The notes below the pieces were generated by a model. The model worked only from the letters and a program-made list of their open reading frames with translations, was not told where the DNA came from and did no database searches. From Sulfurospirillum sp. SCADC (GTDB lineage: Bacteria; Campylobacterota; Campylobacteria; Campylobacterales; Sulfurospirillaceae), in assembly GCF_000743525.1 (NCBI RefSeq), contig NZ_JQGK01000004.1, forward strand, positions 62,001 through 126,000: a stretch of DNA of 64,000 bases, written 5' to 3'. Both the position numbers and the translations under genes were made by a program. Of this stretch, positions 37,599 through 46,077 are shown in pieces. Positions within the stretch are counted from its first letter, which is position 1. Each line of letters opens with the position of its first letter.

Positions 37599-38525
37599 AT
37601 GAGACATTTTTTAACCCTGAAAGATTATAGTAAAGAAGAGATTTTAGAGATCATCGATTTGGCGATCAAGATCAAAAAACAGGCTAAAAAAGGGAAATTT
37701 AAACCCTACCTTGAAAATCAAACCTTAGGGATGATTTTTGAAAAAAGCTCTACGCGTACGCGTGTGAGTTTTGAAGTCGGCATTCATCAGCTTGGAGGCA
37801 AAGGATTATTCCTCTCTTCCAATGACTTGCAACTCGGACGCGGTGAGCCCATGAAAGACACGGCGCGCGTTATTAGCCGCATGGTGGATATAGTGATGAT
37901 ACGCACCTTTGCGCAAAGTACCTTAGAAGAGTTTGCCGCTTATTCACGTGTGCCTGTTATCAGCGGTCTGAGCGATTCGTACCATCCTGTGCAATTGATG
38001 GCAGATTATCTTACAATGGTCGAGTACAAAAAAGATCAAAACCCCATCGTCGCGTATGTAGGCGATGGCAATAACATGACCCATTCGTGGCTCATGCTCG
38101 CTTCCAAACTGGGCTTTGAGCTTCGCGTCGCAACCCCCAAAGGGTATGAAGTCGATGCGACCATTTTAGAAGAAGCACTTGCTTTTGCCAAAGAGAGTGG
38201 TGCGGTCATTACAATCGGCAATGATCCAAAAGAGGCGATCAAAGGTGCTACGGTAGTGACAACCGACACATGGGTTTCGATGGGTCAAGAAGCGGAAAAA
38301 GCGAAGCGAATTGCTGATTTTCAAGGGTTTATGGTTGATGATGCGATGATGGACTTGGCAGAAAAAGATGCGATGTTTTTACACTGCTTGCCAGCGTACC
38401 GCGATTATGAAGTGAGTGAAAGTGTCTTTGAAGCACATGCCGATGAGATTTTTGATGAGGCAGAAAACAGACTTCATGCCCAAAAAGCCGTGATGGTATG
38501 GCTCGATAGGCATAGAAATAGCTAA
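37599..38525 (+). CDS. argF: Ornithine carbamoyltransferase
   Basis: 308 residues. Carbamoyl-phosphate site [11 protein letters not shown] near 48 , [16 protein letters not shown] near 130, and HCLPAYR near 265. Makes citrulline in arginine synthesis. AAAGGAG lies ahead of the ATG. The stop overlaps the start of the next gene by one base. Confidence 0.95.
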   Translation: MRHFLTLKDYSKEEILEIIDLAIKIKKQAKKGKFKPYLENQTLGMIFEKSSTRTRVSFEVGIHQLGGKGLFLSSNDLQLGRGEPMKDTARVISRMVDIVMIRTFAQSTLEEFAAYSRVPVISGLSDSYHPVQLMADYLTMVEYKKDQNPIVAYVGDGNNMTHSWLMLASKLGFELRVATPKGYEVDATILEEALAFAKESGAVITIGNDPKEAIKGATVVTTDTWVSMGQEAEKAKRIADFQGFMVDDAMMDLAEKDAMFLHCLPAYRDYEVSESVFEAHADEIFDEAENRLHAQKAVMVWLDRHRNS

Positions 38526-39013
38526 TGGAATTTAAAAGACGAAAAGAGTTCAGGATGATAGAAAAAATTTCTAAGGGTTTGAGCCTCAGTAAACAAAAAG
38601 AACAAACGGTTTTGGAGATAACTCCCAGCGAGGAAGAGAGCACAAAACTTTTGCGCCTTAAACGCGGTTCATGGGACAATGCGAAAGAGCCATGGTTGGT
38701 GTATGACGAGAAGCAAAAGCTCCATGCACTGCTCTCCATTGAGACGCTGAGCAAGATGATAGAGCATTTTAAAAAAGCGGAGCAAGAAGCCCTCTTTTTA
38801 AAGCTCGAAAAGAGCATTTTGCAGCAGTTACCGCTCGATTTTAACGATGTTTTAACCGTGGCAATGGAAGAGATGAACAAAAGTAAAAAGAAAGACATAG
38901 ACTTTAATAAACTAATCAAAAAGATCAAAAAAGATCACCCCAATCTCTTTTTAGATATTAAAGATCTCTATTTGCCTGAAGGGGCGAGTATTATCAGCGC
39001 GACACAGCGCTAG
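38525..39013 (+). CDS. UPF0763/DUF2603 family protein
   Basis: 162 residues, charged, rich in Lys/Glu, no membrane segment. The sequence and its place between argF and hemN match a family of unknown function restricted to Campylobacter and relatives (DUF2603). The ATG at 38525 overlaps the argF stop (TAATG); an internal ATG at 38555 is possible. Confidence 0.75.
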   Translation: MEFKRRKEFRMIEKISKGLSLSKQKEQTVLEITPSEEESTKLLRLKRGSWDNAKEPWLVYDEKQKLHALLSIETLSKMIEHFKKAEQEALFLKLEKSILQQLPLDFNDVLTVAMEEMNKSKKKDIDFNKLIKKIKKDHPNLFLDIKDLYLPEGASIISATQR

Positions 39014-39021
39014 GATGCAGC

Positions 39022-40395
39022 ATGATTGATTTTGATAAATTTGCCAAGTACTCCAAAGCGGGTCCTAGGTACACGAGTTACCCAACAGCGCCCGAGTTTC
39101 ACGAGAGCTTTACATGTAAAAGTTATGAGGACGTCTTGGCAACCCAAGATAAGAGCCGTAAACTCTCTTTATATTTTCACCTTCCTTTTTGCCGAAGTGC
39201 TTGTTATTTCTGTGGCTGTAACGTTGTTTACACGAGCAAAGAAGATAAAAAAGAGCGCTACATTGACTATCTTGAGCGCGAACTCGAACTGCTTTCCAAA
39301 CACCTTGATACGTCGCGTGAAGTGATTCAGATGCACTTTGGTGGTGGTACACCAACGTTTTTTAGCACAGCACAGTTGGAGCGCATTATCGGCGCTATCA
39401 AGCGCCACTTTAAAAACTTTGCCAAAGACGCTGAAATCAGCTGTGAGATCGACCCTCGTTACTTAACCAAAGAGCAGTTAGATGTGCTTACATGTAACGG
39501 GTTTAACCGTGTGAGTTATGGTGTGCAAGACTTTAACGATGGGGTTCAAAAAGCGATCCATCGCATCCAGCCTTACGATGTGACTGCCAATGTCGTGAAG
39601 ATGGCAAAAAGTGCAGGCATCAAGTCGATCAATATGGATTTGATTTACGGACTGCCGTATCAAACGTTTGGTACGTTCAAAGAGACACTTCGTTTAGCCG
39701 TTTCCCTTGATCCAAGCCGTTTAGCCGTCTTTAACTACGCGCACGTGCCGTGGATGAAAAAATCAATGCGTAAGATCGATGAAACGACACTCCCACACCC
39801 GAGTGTCAAGCTTGCCATTATGCGTTATACGATTGATTATTTAGAGTCCAATGGCTACAAAATGATCGGCATGGATCACTTTGCAAAGCCAGATGATGAG
39901 CTTTTCTTGGCGATTGAAAAAGGCGAATTGCACCGCAATTTCCAAGGGTATACGACCAAAGGTGGCGCTGATCTTATCGGCATTGGACTCACGAGCATCG
40001 GTGAGGGTTTGAGTCATTACGTGCAAAACTTCAAAGAGATGGATGCGTACGAAAACGCCATCGATGCGGGTGTTTTGCCTGTGCATCGTGGGTTGACACT
40101 CAATGATGACGACGTACTTCGCAAAGCGGTTATTATGGAGATGATGAGCAATTTTAAACTCAATATCGCTGGCATTGAACAAGCATTTGGCATTGACTTT
40201 TTTGACTATTTTGCGGATGCTGTTAAAGCGCTTGAGCCATTTGAGCAAGAAGAATTAGTCGTTGTGGATAGAATTGCTAAAAAAATCTTCGTCAATACCA
40301 CGGGCACACTGCTCATTCGCAACATCGTGATGCCTTTTGATGCGTACCTCCAAAAAATCCCTGAAGAGCTACGACGCTTCAGTAAAACGGTGTAA
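39022..40395 (+). CDS. hemN: Oxygen-independent coproporphyrinogen III dehydrogenase
   Basis: 457 residues. Radical-SAM cluster CRSACYFCGC near 58-67, GGGTPTF near 110, and the HemN-specific C-terminal region. Converts coproporphyrinogen III to protoporphyrinogen IX without oxygen. Palindromes at 39109 (FTCK) and 39488 (LTCN). Confidence 0.95.
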   Translation: MIDFDKFAKYSKAGPRYTSYPTAPEFHESFTCKSYEDVLATQDKSRKLSLYFHLPFCRSACYFCGCNVVYTSKEDKKERYIDYLERELELLSKHLDTSREVIQMHFGGGTPTFFSTAQLERIIGAIKRHFKNFAKDAEISCEIDPRYLTKEQLDVLTCNGFNRVSYGVQDFNDGVQKAIHRIQPYDVTANVVKMAKSAGIKSINMDLIYGLPYQTFGTFKETLRLAVSLDPSRLAVFNYAHVPWMKKSMRKIDETTLPHPSVKLAIMRYTIDYLESNGYKMIGMDHFAKPDDELFLAIEKGELHRNFQGYTTKGGADLIGIGLTSIGEGLSHYVQNFKEMDAYENAIDAGVLPVHRGLTLNDDDVLRKAVIMEMMSNFKLNIAGIEQAFGIDFFDYFADAVKALEPFEQEELVVVDRIAKKIFVNTTGTLLIRNIVMPFDAYLQKIPEELRRFSKTV

Positions 40396-41661
40396 ATGAT
40401 GTTTAAATTTAATGTAACGAGCGATGCGTGTGTCAAGTGCGGAAAATGTATTCCTGTGTGTACGATTCACGAAGTTAACCGTGATGAAGTAACTTCGCCA
40501 CGAGGCTTTTTAGATCTTCTTGGCGCGTACCAACGCGGTGAACTCGAGCTGGATAAAAACGCTAAAGACATCTTTGAGAGCTGTTTTTTATGTACTAACT
40601 GTGTCGATGTCTGTCCGAACGATCTGCCTGTGGATATGCTGATAGAACAAGCACGTAATGATATTCGTAAAAAATTTGGACTTGCGTGGTACAAAAAACT
40701 CGCCTTCTTTTTACTGCGCAACCGTAACATTATGGATGTGCTTGCACGCTTTGGTTACATGTTTCAAACCTGTGGTTTTAAGATGGTAGAGAAACAAAGC
40801 TCTATGTATCTTAGAAATTTCCCTATCATTAAGATGGACAGACTCTTTCCAAGCCTTGCCAAAAAGACCTTTTTAAATTCCCATCCTGATGTTGTTTATA
40901 ATGGTGGTAAGGGCAAAGTAGGTATTTTTATCGGGTGTTTGGCAAACTACATGTACACCGACATCGGCAAGTCGCTTTTAGAGATTTTAAAAGAGTTACA
41001 GATAGACGCTTACCTTATCAAACAACAAAAATGCTGTGGTGCGCCTCAGTACTTCACGGGCGATTTTGACAGTGTGGATTTTTTGGCAAAATTCAACATC
41101 GAATACATCGAAGGTTTTGTAAATGAACTTGATGCCATCATCATCCCTGAAGCGACCTGTAGCGCGATGATCAAAGCAGACTACATTCATTTTTTCCACG
41201 ATCAACCCGAGTGGCAAGCAAGAGCCAAAGCCATCGCTCCACACATCTTTATGGCAACGGAATACCTAGAGAAAAAGACGAATTTAGCACAGATCTTAGC
41301 AACCAAAGCCAAACAAAGCGACACCGTTACCTACCATGACCCCTGCCACGCTCGTAAAATGCAAGGCGTTTGGAAAGAACCACGCAACTTACTCTCTAAA
41401 AATTACGCCATGATTGAGATGAGCGACCCAAATCGCTGTTGTGGTTTTGGTGGCGTTACCATGCAAACTGGAAATTACCGTTTTGCTAAAGCCGCAGGAC
41501 TCCCAAAAGCCGCGATGATTAAAGAAACAGGTGCTGAGTATGTCAGTGCTGAGTGTAGCGCCTGTCGTATGCAGCTGAGTGATGCAATGCACGGACAAAA
41601 GGTCGATGTTGTGTTTAAAAACCCGATTGAGTTGATTGCTAAAGCGCTAAGAGAGGGGTAA
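40396..41661 (+). CDS. Iron-sulphur CCG-domain protein, GlcF/LldE-like
   Basis: 421 residues. Two [4Fe-4S] motifs (CVKCGKCIPVC near 12-22, CFLCTNCVDVCP near 63-74) and two CCG domains (KCCGAPQYF near 215, RCCGFGG near 350). This is the layout of glycolate oxidase GlcF and related electron-transfer subunits; it would accept electrons from a flavoprotein partner that is not in the window. Follows hemN directly (next codon). Confidence 0.88.
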   Translation: MMFKFNVTSDACVKCGKCIPVCTIHEVNRDEVTSPRGFLDLLGAYQRGELELDKNAKDIFESCFLCTNCVDVCPNDLPVDMLIEQARNDIRKKFGLAWYKKLAFFLLRNRNIMDVLARFGYMFQTCGFKMVEKQSSMYLRNFPIIKMDRLFPSLAKKTFLNSHPDVVYNGGKGKVGIFIGCLANYMYTDIGKSLLEILKELQIDAYLIKQQKCCGAPQYFTGDFDSVDFLAKFNIEYIEGFVNELDAIIIPEATCSAMIKADYIHFFHDQPEWQARAKAIAPHIFMATEYLEKKTNLAQILATKAKQSDTVTYHDPCHARKMQGVWKEPRNLLSKNYAMIEMSDPNRCCGFGGVTMQTGNYRFAKAAGLPKAAMIKETGAEYVSAECSACRMQLSDAMHGQKVDVVFKNPIELIAKALREG

Positions 41662-41699
41662 TACTGCCTAATGTTTTTTCTATTGTAACAGAGCTCAAT

Positions 41700-41724
41700 G
41701 TGGGGTCGAAATTTTTGACCTCAC
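41700..41724. terminator. Stem-loop between convergent genes
   Basis: GTGGGGTC (41700-41707) pairs with GACCTCAC (41717-41724), one G-T pair, around a 9-base loop. Likely shared terminator of the GlcF-like gene and the minus-strand monooxygenase-like gene. Confidence 0.55.
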
Positions 41725-41772
41725 GTTGTGTGTAATTCTTCAATTTATGGTGAATATTAGTGAATCCAACGA

Positions 41773-42090
41773 TTAAATGCCGTAGTCGTGCTCAACCTTT
41801 GAAATTCTTGTTTTAAAAGATAAATACCATTTTTCATGACCAAGCCTTTGTGCTTCTTGATGCTCAAGATTAGCTTTCCAGTTTTTTATTGACTCAATAT
41901 CTGACCAATACGAAACGGTAATGCCTACATCTTCTCGCGCAGACTCAACTCCGATAAATCCAGGCTGCTTTGAAGCCAATTCAACCATTTTAGTTGCCAT
42001 TTCTCCGTAACCATTATCACCTTCAGTGCGAAGAGAAATAAAGATTACTGCGTAATACGGTGGCTTTGGTGTTTTTGCTATGAGAGACAT
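41773..42090 (-). CDS. Antibiotic-biosynthesis-monooxygenase (ABM) domain protein
   Basis: 105 residues forming one ABM ferredoxin-like fold: AVIFISLRTE, MVELASKQPGFIGVESAR, SYWSDIESIKNWKANLEHQEAQ, then KWYLSFKTRI. Members are small dimeric enzymes or binding proteins, including haem-degrading and quinone-modifying ones; function here unknown. AAAGGAG precedes the ATG. Monocistronic. Confidence 0.82.
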   Translation of the reverse strand: MSLIAKTPKPPYYAVIFISLRTEGDNGYGEMATKMVELASKQPGFIGVESAREDVGITVSYWSDIESIKNWKANLEHQEAQRLGHEKWYLSFKTRISKVEHDYGI

Positions 42091-42204
42091 GGGAACTCCT
42101 TTATTGGTATTTTGCGAATACTATCTATAAAGAGCTTGATATTTGTTAAATAATTGAACACATAAACTGTTAGCTAAAATGTGGAAGGCAGAGGTAGCTA
42201 AACT

Positions 42205-42223
42205 CTTTACATGTAAACCCCTC
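42205..42223 (+). repeat. Palindrome-led boundary repeat 1 of the toxin-antitoxin pair
   Basis: CTTTACATGTAAACCCCTC, identical to 42827-42845 and nearly identical to 43508-43522. The three copies mark the start of module 1, start of module 2, and the end of module 2. Confidence 0.7.
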
Positions 42224-42225
42224 AT

Positions 42226-42254
42226 TTGACAAAAAACCTTCACCTATGTATAAT
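42226..42254 (+). promoter_or_regulatory. Perfect-consensus promoter of toxin-antitoxin module 1
   Basis: TTGACA (42226-42231), 17-base spacer, TATAAT (42249-42254). The palindrome ends 8 bp upstream of the -35. No better housekeeping promoter is visible in the window. Confidence 0.85.
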
Positions 42255-42289
42255 AAACACTAAATAAAGTACCAAAAAAGGTGTCTATT

Positions 42290-42541
42290 ATGCAACCTAT
42301 TTTATCAAACTACACAGCAAGCATCACTGAGCTTAAAAAATCACCTACGCAAATCCTTGAAAATGCAGGCGATGAAGTCATTGCTATACTCAATCATAAT
42401 GTGGCAAGTGCTTACCTTGTTCCTTCTAAAACCTATGAAAAATTGATGGCGATGCTAGATGATTATATGCTCTCCAAAGAAGTCACAAGCAGGCAAAGCG
42501 AAACTTATACGCCTATCAAAGTAACACTTGATGAGCTATGA
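42290..42541 (+). CDS. Phd/YefM-family antitoxin, module 1
   Basis: 83 residues from ATG 42290 (GTG at 42281 possible). Pattern typical of Phd/YefM: LKKSPTQILENAGDEVIAIL near 16, then AYLVPSKTYEKLMAMLDD and a charged tail that would wrap the toxin. Should repress its own promoter. Overlaps the toxin start by 11 bp. Confidence 0.85.
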   Translation: MQPILSNYTASITELKKSPTQILENAGDEVIAILNHNVASAYLVPSKTYEKLMAMLDDYMLSKEVTSRQSETYTPIKVTLDEL

Positions 42542-42821
42542 GTTAGAGTTTCACCCACAAGCGCTCAAAGAGTGGAAAAATTTGGGTGAGACTATTAAGG
42601 AGCAGTTTAAAAAGAAACTGAAAGAGAGACTGGAAAATCCAAAAGTGCCTAAAGACAAACTGGTTGGATTTGATGCGGTCTATAAAATCAAACTCAAAAC
42701 AGCAGGATACAGACTTGCCTATGAAGTGATTGATGAAAGGGTTGTTATCATTGTTTTAGTTGTGGGAAAACGTGAAAACAATAAAGTTTACAATGCGCTT
42801 CATTCACGATTTGGCAAATAA
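42531..42821 (+). CDS. RelE-family toxin, module 1
   Basis: 96 residues from ATG 42531. RelE fold: ELEFHPQALKEWKNLG, then DAVYKIKLKTAGYRLAYEV with the basic/aromatic residues of the mRNA-cutting site, and VVIIVLVVGKRENNKVY. Likely a ribosome-dependent mRNA endonuclease, neutralised by the upstream antitoxin. Confidence 0.88.
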   Translation: MSYELEFHPQALKEWKNLGETIKEQFKKKLKERLENPKVPKDKLVGFDAVYKIKLKTAGYRLAYEVIDERVVIIVLVVGKRENNKVYNALHSRFGK

Positions 42822-42826
42822 ATTAT

Positions 42827-42845
42827 CTTTACATGTAAACCCCTC
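42827..42845 (+). repeat. Palindrome-led boundary repeat 2
   Basis: Same 19 bases as 42205-42223, located 5 bp after toxin 1 and just before the second promoter. Confidence 0.7.
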
Positions 42846-42846
42846 C

Positions 42847-42875
42847 TTGACACCAATCCTTCATTAAACTATAAT
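42847..42875 (+). promoter_or_regulatory. Perfect-consensus promoter of toxin-antitoxin module 2
   Basis: TTGACA (42847-42852), 17-base spacer, TATAAT (42870-42875), 7 bp after the palindrome, the same arrangement as module 1. Two copies of ATTATCC at 42874 and 42886 (12-bp period) overlap and follow the -10 and may be an antitoxin operator. Confidence 0.85.
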
Positions 42876-42912
42876 TATCCATAAGATTATCCGTATAATA
42901 GCGAGGATTAAA

Positions 42913-43215
42913 ATGCTAACTTACAAACCCAATGAACTGATGAGTAGTACCGATGTAGCGAAGAATTTTGGCAGTGTACTTGCGAAATTGGCGAGTCATG
43001 AGGTTGCGAAAATTGGTGTTTTGAAAAACAACAAGCTTGATTTTGTGATTATGCGTAACGATGAAATAGACCAACTTGTGCAACAAGAGATTGCACGGTT
43101 AAAATTTGAAGAAGATAAAAAATTTGTAGCCGCTCAAGTGCAAAAACTCAAAAACAACGAAGCGACCTTTTATTCACTTGAAGCGTTAGAAAAACGTTTA
43201 AGCAATGAAGCTTAG
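42913..43215 (+). CDS. Phd/YefM-family antitoxin, module 2
   Basis: 100 residues with the Phd/YefM start NELMSSTDVAKNFGSVLAKL and FVIMRNDEIDQL; Lys/Glu-rich tail. Different from the module 1 antitoxin in sequence, so this is not a recent duplication of the genes. Overlaps its toxin by 11 bp. Confidence 0.83.
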   Translation: MLTYKPNELMSSTDVAKNFGSVLAKLASHEVAKIGVLKNNKLDFVIMRNDEIDQLVQQEIARLKFEEDKKFVAAQVQKLKNNEATFYSLEALEKRLSNEA

Positions 43216-43492
43216 GTTTGAAAAAGAGTTTGTGCTTTCTCTCGAAAAAAAGATTCAGTTTATAGCGTTGGATAATCCAAGTGCCGCTAAAGCCTTTCAA
43301 AAAGGTATTTTGAAAAGTTGTCAAACATTGCTTGAGATGCCCTATAAATGTAGACAATCCATCTATCATGATGATAAAACGATACGAGATCTCATTTACA
43401 AAGGCTATACCATTGTTTATGCGATTGAAGAAGAGTTTATCTCTGTCTTGGCGCTGATTCATCAAGAATTATATCATCCAAAAGGGGCGTGA
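43205..43492 (+). CDS. ParE/RelE-superfamily toxin, module 2
   Basis: 95 residues. RelE/ParE fold: FEKEFVLSLEKKIQFIA, then KGILKSCQTLLEMPYKCRQS, DKTIRDLIYKGYTIVYAIEEEFISVLALIHQ. Whether it cuts mRNA or blocks gyrase cannot be decided by sequence. Confidence 0.83.
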   Translation: MKLRFEKEFVLSLEKKIQFIALDNPSAAKAFQKGILKSCQTLLEMPYKCRQSIYHDDKTIRDLIYKGYTIVYAIEEEFISVLALIHQELYHPKGA

Positions 43493-43507
43493 TATAAGAA
43501 ATAAAAC

Positions 43508-43522
43508 CTTTACATGTAAACC
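43508..43522 (+). repeat. Palindrome-led boundary repeat 3
   Basis: CTTTACATGTAAACC followed by TCTA; 16 bp after toxin 2 and just beyond the sotB stop at 43524. AAAAC before and GTTTTT after allow an imperfect stem-loop that could terminate both convergent transcripts. Confidence 0.6.
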
Positions 43523-43523
43523 T

Positions 43524-44735
43524 CTAGTTTTTCACCAAAAGATACTTCTTCCAAATCCAAATCGCCAACATAAGCGCCACACTTCCAAACAAAGCTCCGA
43601 ACAATCCCACGTTTGCCATTGAACTTTTCGATATAACGAAACTTCCCACAAAAGCACCTCCGCCGATGCCAATGTTATAGATGCCCGAATAAAGGGACAT
43701 GGCAACGTCGGTTGCATCGGGGGTTAGTTCTAAAACGGTGACTTGCAGAATGAGGCTAACGAGGCAAATCGCAATGCCCCAAAATAGGCATAGAGCGCTG
43801 AATGGCATTTCATAAGGTGCAAAGGGAAGCATCAACAGTAGCGATGCAATGAGGAGTCCGAGTGAACTGACAGCAATCGTAAAAGGATAGTGGTGTTTGA
43901 AGCGTGCGAAGATGATACTTCCAAGCATCCCTGCGATACCGAAGATAAAAAGTGTGATGGTCGCAAAGTCACCGCTTAAATGGGCGATTTGTTGCACAAA
44001 AGGCTCGATGTAGGAGTACGCTGTAAAATGCGCGGTGATGGCTAAAGCGGTTAAAAGATACACACCCATAAGGGCTGGTCGTTTAATGAGTTGCGGTAAA
44101 CTTTTCAGCGAACCTGCGTTCACACTGGGAAGCTGTGGTAAGAGTTTGAGGAGAAAAAACATCATCGCAAAGGCGATCAAAGCGATGCAGGCAAAGGTGG
44201 TGCGCCAGCCCAAACTTTGACCGATGAGACGACCCAGAGGTAAGCCCAAAACGATGGCAAGGGATGTGCCTGTGGCTAAAATGCCCAGTGCGCGCGTTTT
44301 TTTACCTTGTGGGGCTAAACGATACGCTAGTGAAGCGGTTATCGACCAAAAGATAGCATGCGAAAGGGCGATGCCAATGCGCGAAATCATCAAAACCCAA
44401 AAACTCCACGCGAGCATGGAGAGAATATGACTGGCAATAAAAAAAGAGAATAAAAGCAGAAGCAGTTTTTTGCGCTCCATATCTTTGGTAAGCAGCATCA
44501 ACGGTAACGATGTTGTGGCTACGACCCACGCATAAACGGTCATCATCAGTCCAGCGTGTGCTTCGCTAATGTTAAAATCACTCGCGATGTCCGTGAGGAG
44601 GCTAATGGGAGCAAATTCGGTGGTGTTAAAAATAAACGCTGAAATGGTGAGACAAACGACGGGAAACCAAGGTCTCCATAAGCGTAAAAGCGAAGCAAAC
44701 ATAGTCAAAAAGCCTTGTGGTAAATGAGCGGTCAT
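43524..44735 (-). CDS. sotB: SotB-like sugar/drug efflux transporter (MFS)
   Basis: About 403 residues from ATG 44735; ATG 44702 with AAGGC upstream is an alternative, while the longest open frame (to 44939) runs into ychJ and is unlikely. Twelve helices. Very close to E. coli SotB: FIFNTTEFAPISLLTDIA, TVYAWVVATTSLPLMLLT, SHAIFWSITASLAYRLAP, TAYSYIEPFVQ. SotB exports arabinose, lactose analogues and some drugs. Confidence 0.88.
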   Translation of the reverse strand: MTAHLPQGFLTMFASLLRLWRPWFPVVCLTISAFIFNTTEFAPISLLTDIASDFNISEAHAGLMMTVYAWVVATTSLPLMLLTKDMERKKLLLLLFSFFIASHILSMLAWSFWVLMISRIGIALSHAIFWSITASLAYRLAPQGKKTRALGILATGTSLAIVLGLPLGRLIGQSLGWRTTFACIALIAFAMMFFLLKLLPQLPSVNAGSLKSLPQLIKRPALMGVYLLTALAITAHFTAYSYIEPFVQQIAHLSGDFATITLFIFGIAGMLGSIIFARFKHHYPFTIAVSSLGLLIASLLLMLPFAPYEMPFSALCLFWGIAICLVSLILQVTVLELTPDATDVAMSLYSGIYNIGIGGGAFVGSFVISKSSMANVGLFGALFGSVALMLAIWIWKKYLLVKN

Positions 44736-44839
44736 TGTAGCCAAACTAGGGAAAAACCTCGTTGAAACGCTCGTTTGAGAGCGGGGATTTAACGAAAAAT
44801 TTGTATAATAATCGCTTACATGTAACCAAAAGAGGACGA

Positions 44840-45241
44840 ATGAAAGAAGAAAATCTCTGCCCTTGTGATAGTGGAAAAACCTATGCAACGTGTTGTGAAC
44901 GGTACCATAAACATCATAATGCTCCAACGGCTGAGGCACTCATGCGTTCACGTTACGCTGCGTTTGTCTTTGGATTGGTGGACTATCTGGTTGAAACCAC
45001 GCATCCAAGCCATCGCACAAAGCATTTGAGAGAAGAAATTGCCTTTACATGTAAAGCGTTGGCATGGACAGATTTGAGTGTTTTAGAGTGTTGGCAAGGG
45101 GGAGAAAACGATAAAGTAGGTAAAGTCTCGTTTCGTGCTTCGTTTGTGCAAAATGATGCGAAAGGTTTGCATGAAGAGCATTCACGCTTTAAGCGATTTG
45201 GCAAAGCGTGGATGTATGTCGATGGCGATGTGAAAGGGTAG
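44840..45241 (+). CDS. ychJ: YchJ-family SEC-C motif protein
   Basis: 133 residues from ATG 44840 (AGAGGA upstream). N-terminal zinc-binding SEC-C motif CPCDSGKTYATCC, then LMRSRYAAFVFGLVDYLVETTHPSHR as in YchJ/UPF0225. Function in any organism is uncertain. Palindrome core 44816 lies upstream, and a full palindrome (45044) is read as FTCK inside. Two bases before the Crp/Fnr gene. Confidence 0.85.
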   Translation: MKEENLCPCDSGKTYATCCERYHKHHNAPTAEALMRSRYAAFVFGLVDYLVETTHPSHRTKHLREEIAFTCKALAWTDLSVLECWQGGENDKVGKVSFRASFVQNDAKGLHEEHSRFKRFGKAWMYVDGDVKG

Positions 45242-45243
45242 TC

Positions 45244-45900
45244 ATGTACGCACTGGAAGTGATTCAGCAAGAACTCAAAGAGGACATCGAGCATTTTGGG
45301 CGCGTGGTGTACGTCAAAAAAGGCGAAATCCTGATGCGCCCCGAAGAGTGCATGGAGCACTTTTTTGTCATCTTGGAAGGACGTGTCAAAATTTCACAGA
45401 TCAATTTTGAGAATGGCAAAGAGCAGATACTCTATCTTTTATCGAAAGGCGATATGTACGACATCATTACCCTTTTGGATGCCAAAGTGCATGAGAATGT
45501 GGCGATGGCGCTCGATGATGTGAAACTCCTTGTCTTTCCCATCGAGCTGTTTCGCGAGTGGATCGAGACCAAACCTTCGTTTAACAAACTCTTTTTGCCT
45601 TATGTTGCGAAACAACTGCGCGATGTGGAAACCTTGGCAAGCGATCTTTCGTTGTATGATACGACAACGCGTTTGGTAAAATTGATCGCTAAAAATATCG
45701 AAAAACAAGGCGATAAGCAGACGCTTAAACTCATTAATAACCTCTCGCATGAAGAGCTCGCAAGCCTTGTGGGGACAGTGCGCAAAGTGCTTAACCGTAA
45801 TTTACAATCCTTAAAAAAGCAAGGGCTGATTGATGTGAAACGCAAAGAGATTTTCATCAAAGACTCCCAAAACCTACTCGAACACCTTCCTGAAGAATAA
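45244..45900 (+). CDS. Crp/Fnr-family transcription regulator
   Basis: 218 residues from ATG 45244. Cyclic-nucleotide-binding-type beta roll (VVYVKKGEILMRPEECMEHFFVILEGRVKI), dimer helix near 125-150, and winged helix with SHEELASLVGTVRKVLNRNL. It lacks the N-terminal cysteine cluster of FNR, so it is not an oxygen-labile Fe-S sensor of that type; the pattern is nearer to NssR/Dnr-like or other respiratory regulators. Targets unknown. Confidence 0.88.
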   Translation: MYALEVIQQELKEDIEHFGRVVYVKKGEILMRPEECMEHFFVILEGRVKISQINFENGKEQILYLLSKGDMYDIITLLDAKVHENVAMALDDVKLLVFPIELFREWIETKPSFNKLFLPYVAKQLRDVETLASDLSLYDTTTRLVKLIAKNIEKQGDKQTLKLINNLSHEELASLVGTVRKVLNRNLQSLKKQGLIDVKRKEIFIKDSQNLLEHLPEE

Positions 45901-45916
45901 ACGTCATACAATCACA

Positions 45917-45982
45917 TTCTGCCTCGCAAGAGGCAAGCTTTAGCGCCACAGCGGCTTAGCGTAGGCTTTTGGGCTTTGCCTA
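45917..45982 (+). repeat. Intergenic repeat family, copy D
   Basis: TTCTGCC-TCGCAAGA-GGCAAGCTTTAGCGCC-CAGCGGCTTAGCGTAGG; matches copy C read on the opposite strand, and carries the CAG-GG-TTAGCGTAG core of copies A and B. A GCCTC/GAGGC hairpin is inside. Lies after the Crp/Fnr gene. Confidence 0.5.
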
Positions 45983-46077
45983 AAAGCCGTGATTAAAAAT
46001 GGTTTTTGTGCTACTTAAGTGGCAGACATTTATTTTTACATGTATTAAACTTCTCTCAAAAAAATAAGGAGTTTACC

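Noticed and set aside
44736-44939. Longer N-terminus for SotB
   Set aside because: The added ~68 residues are not hydrophobic in the SotB way and would overlap ychJ antisense; homologues start near the later ATG codons.
45244-45900. Assigning the Crp/Fnr protein as the reader of the palindrome
   Set aside because: Only proximity and family support it; the recognition helix cannot be matched to TTTACATGTAAA by eye.
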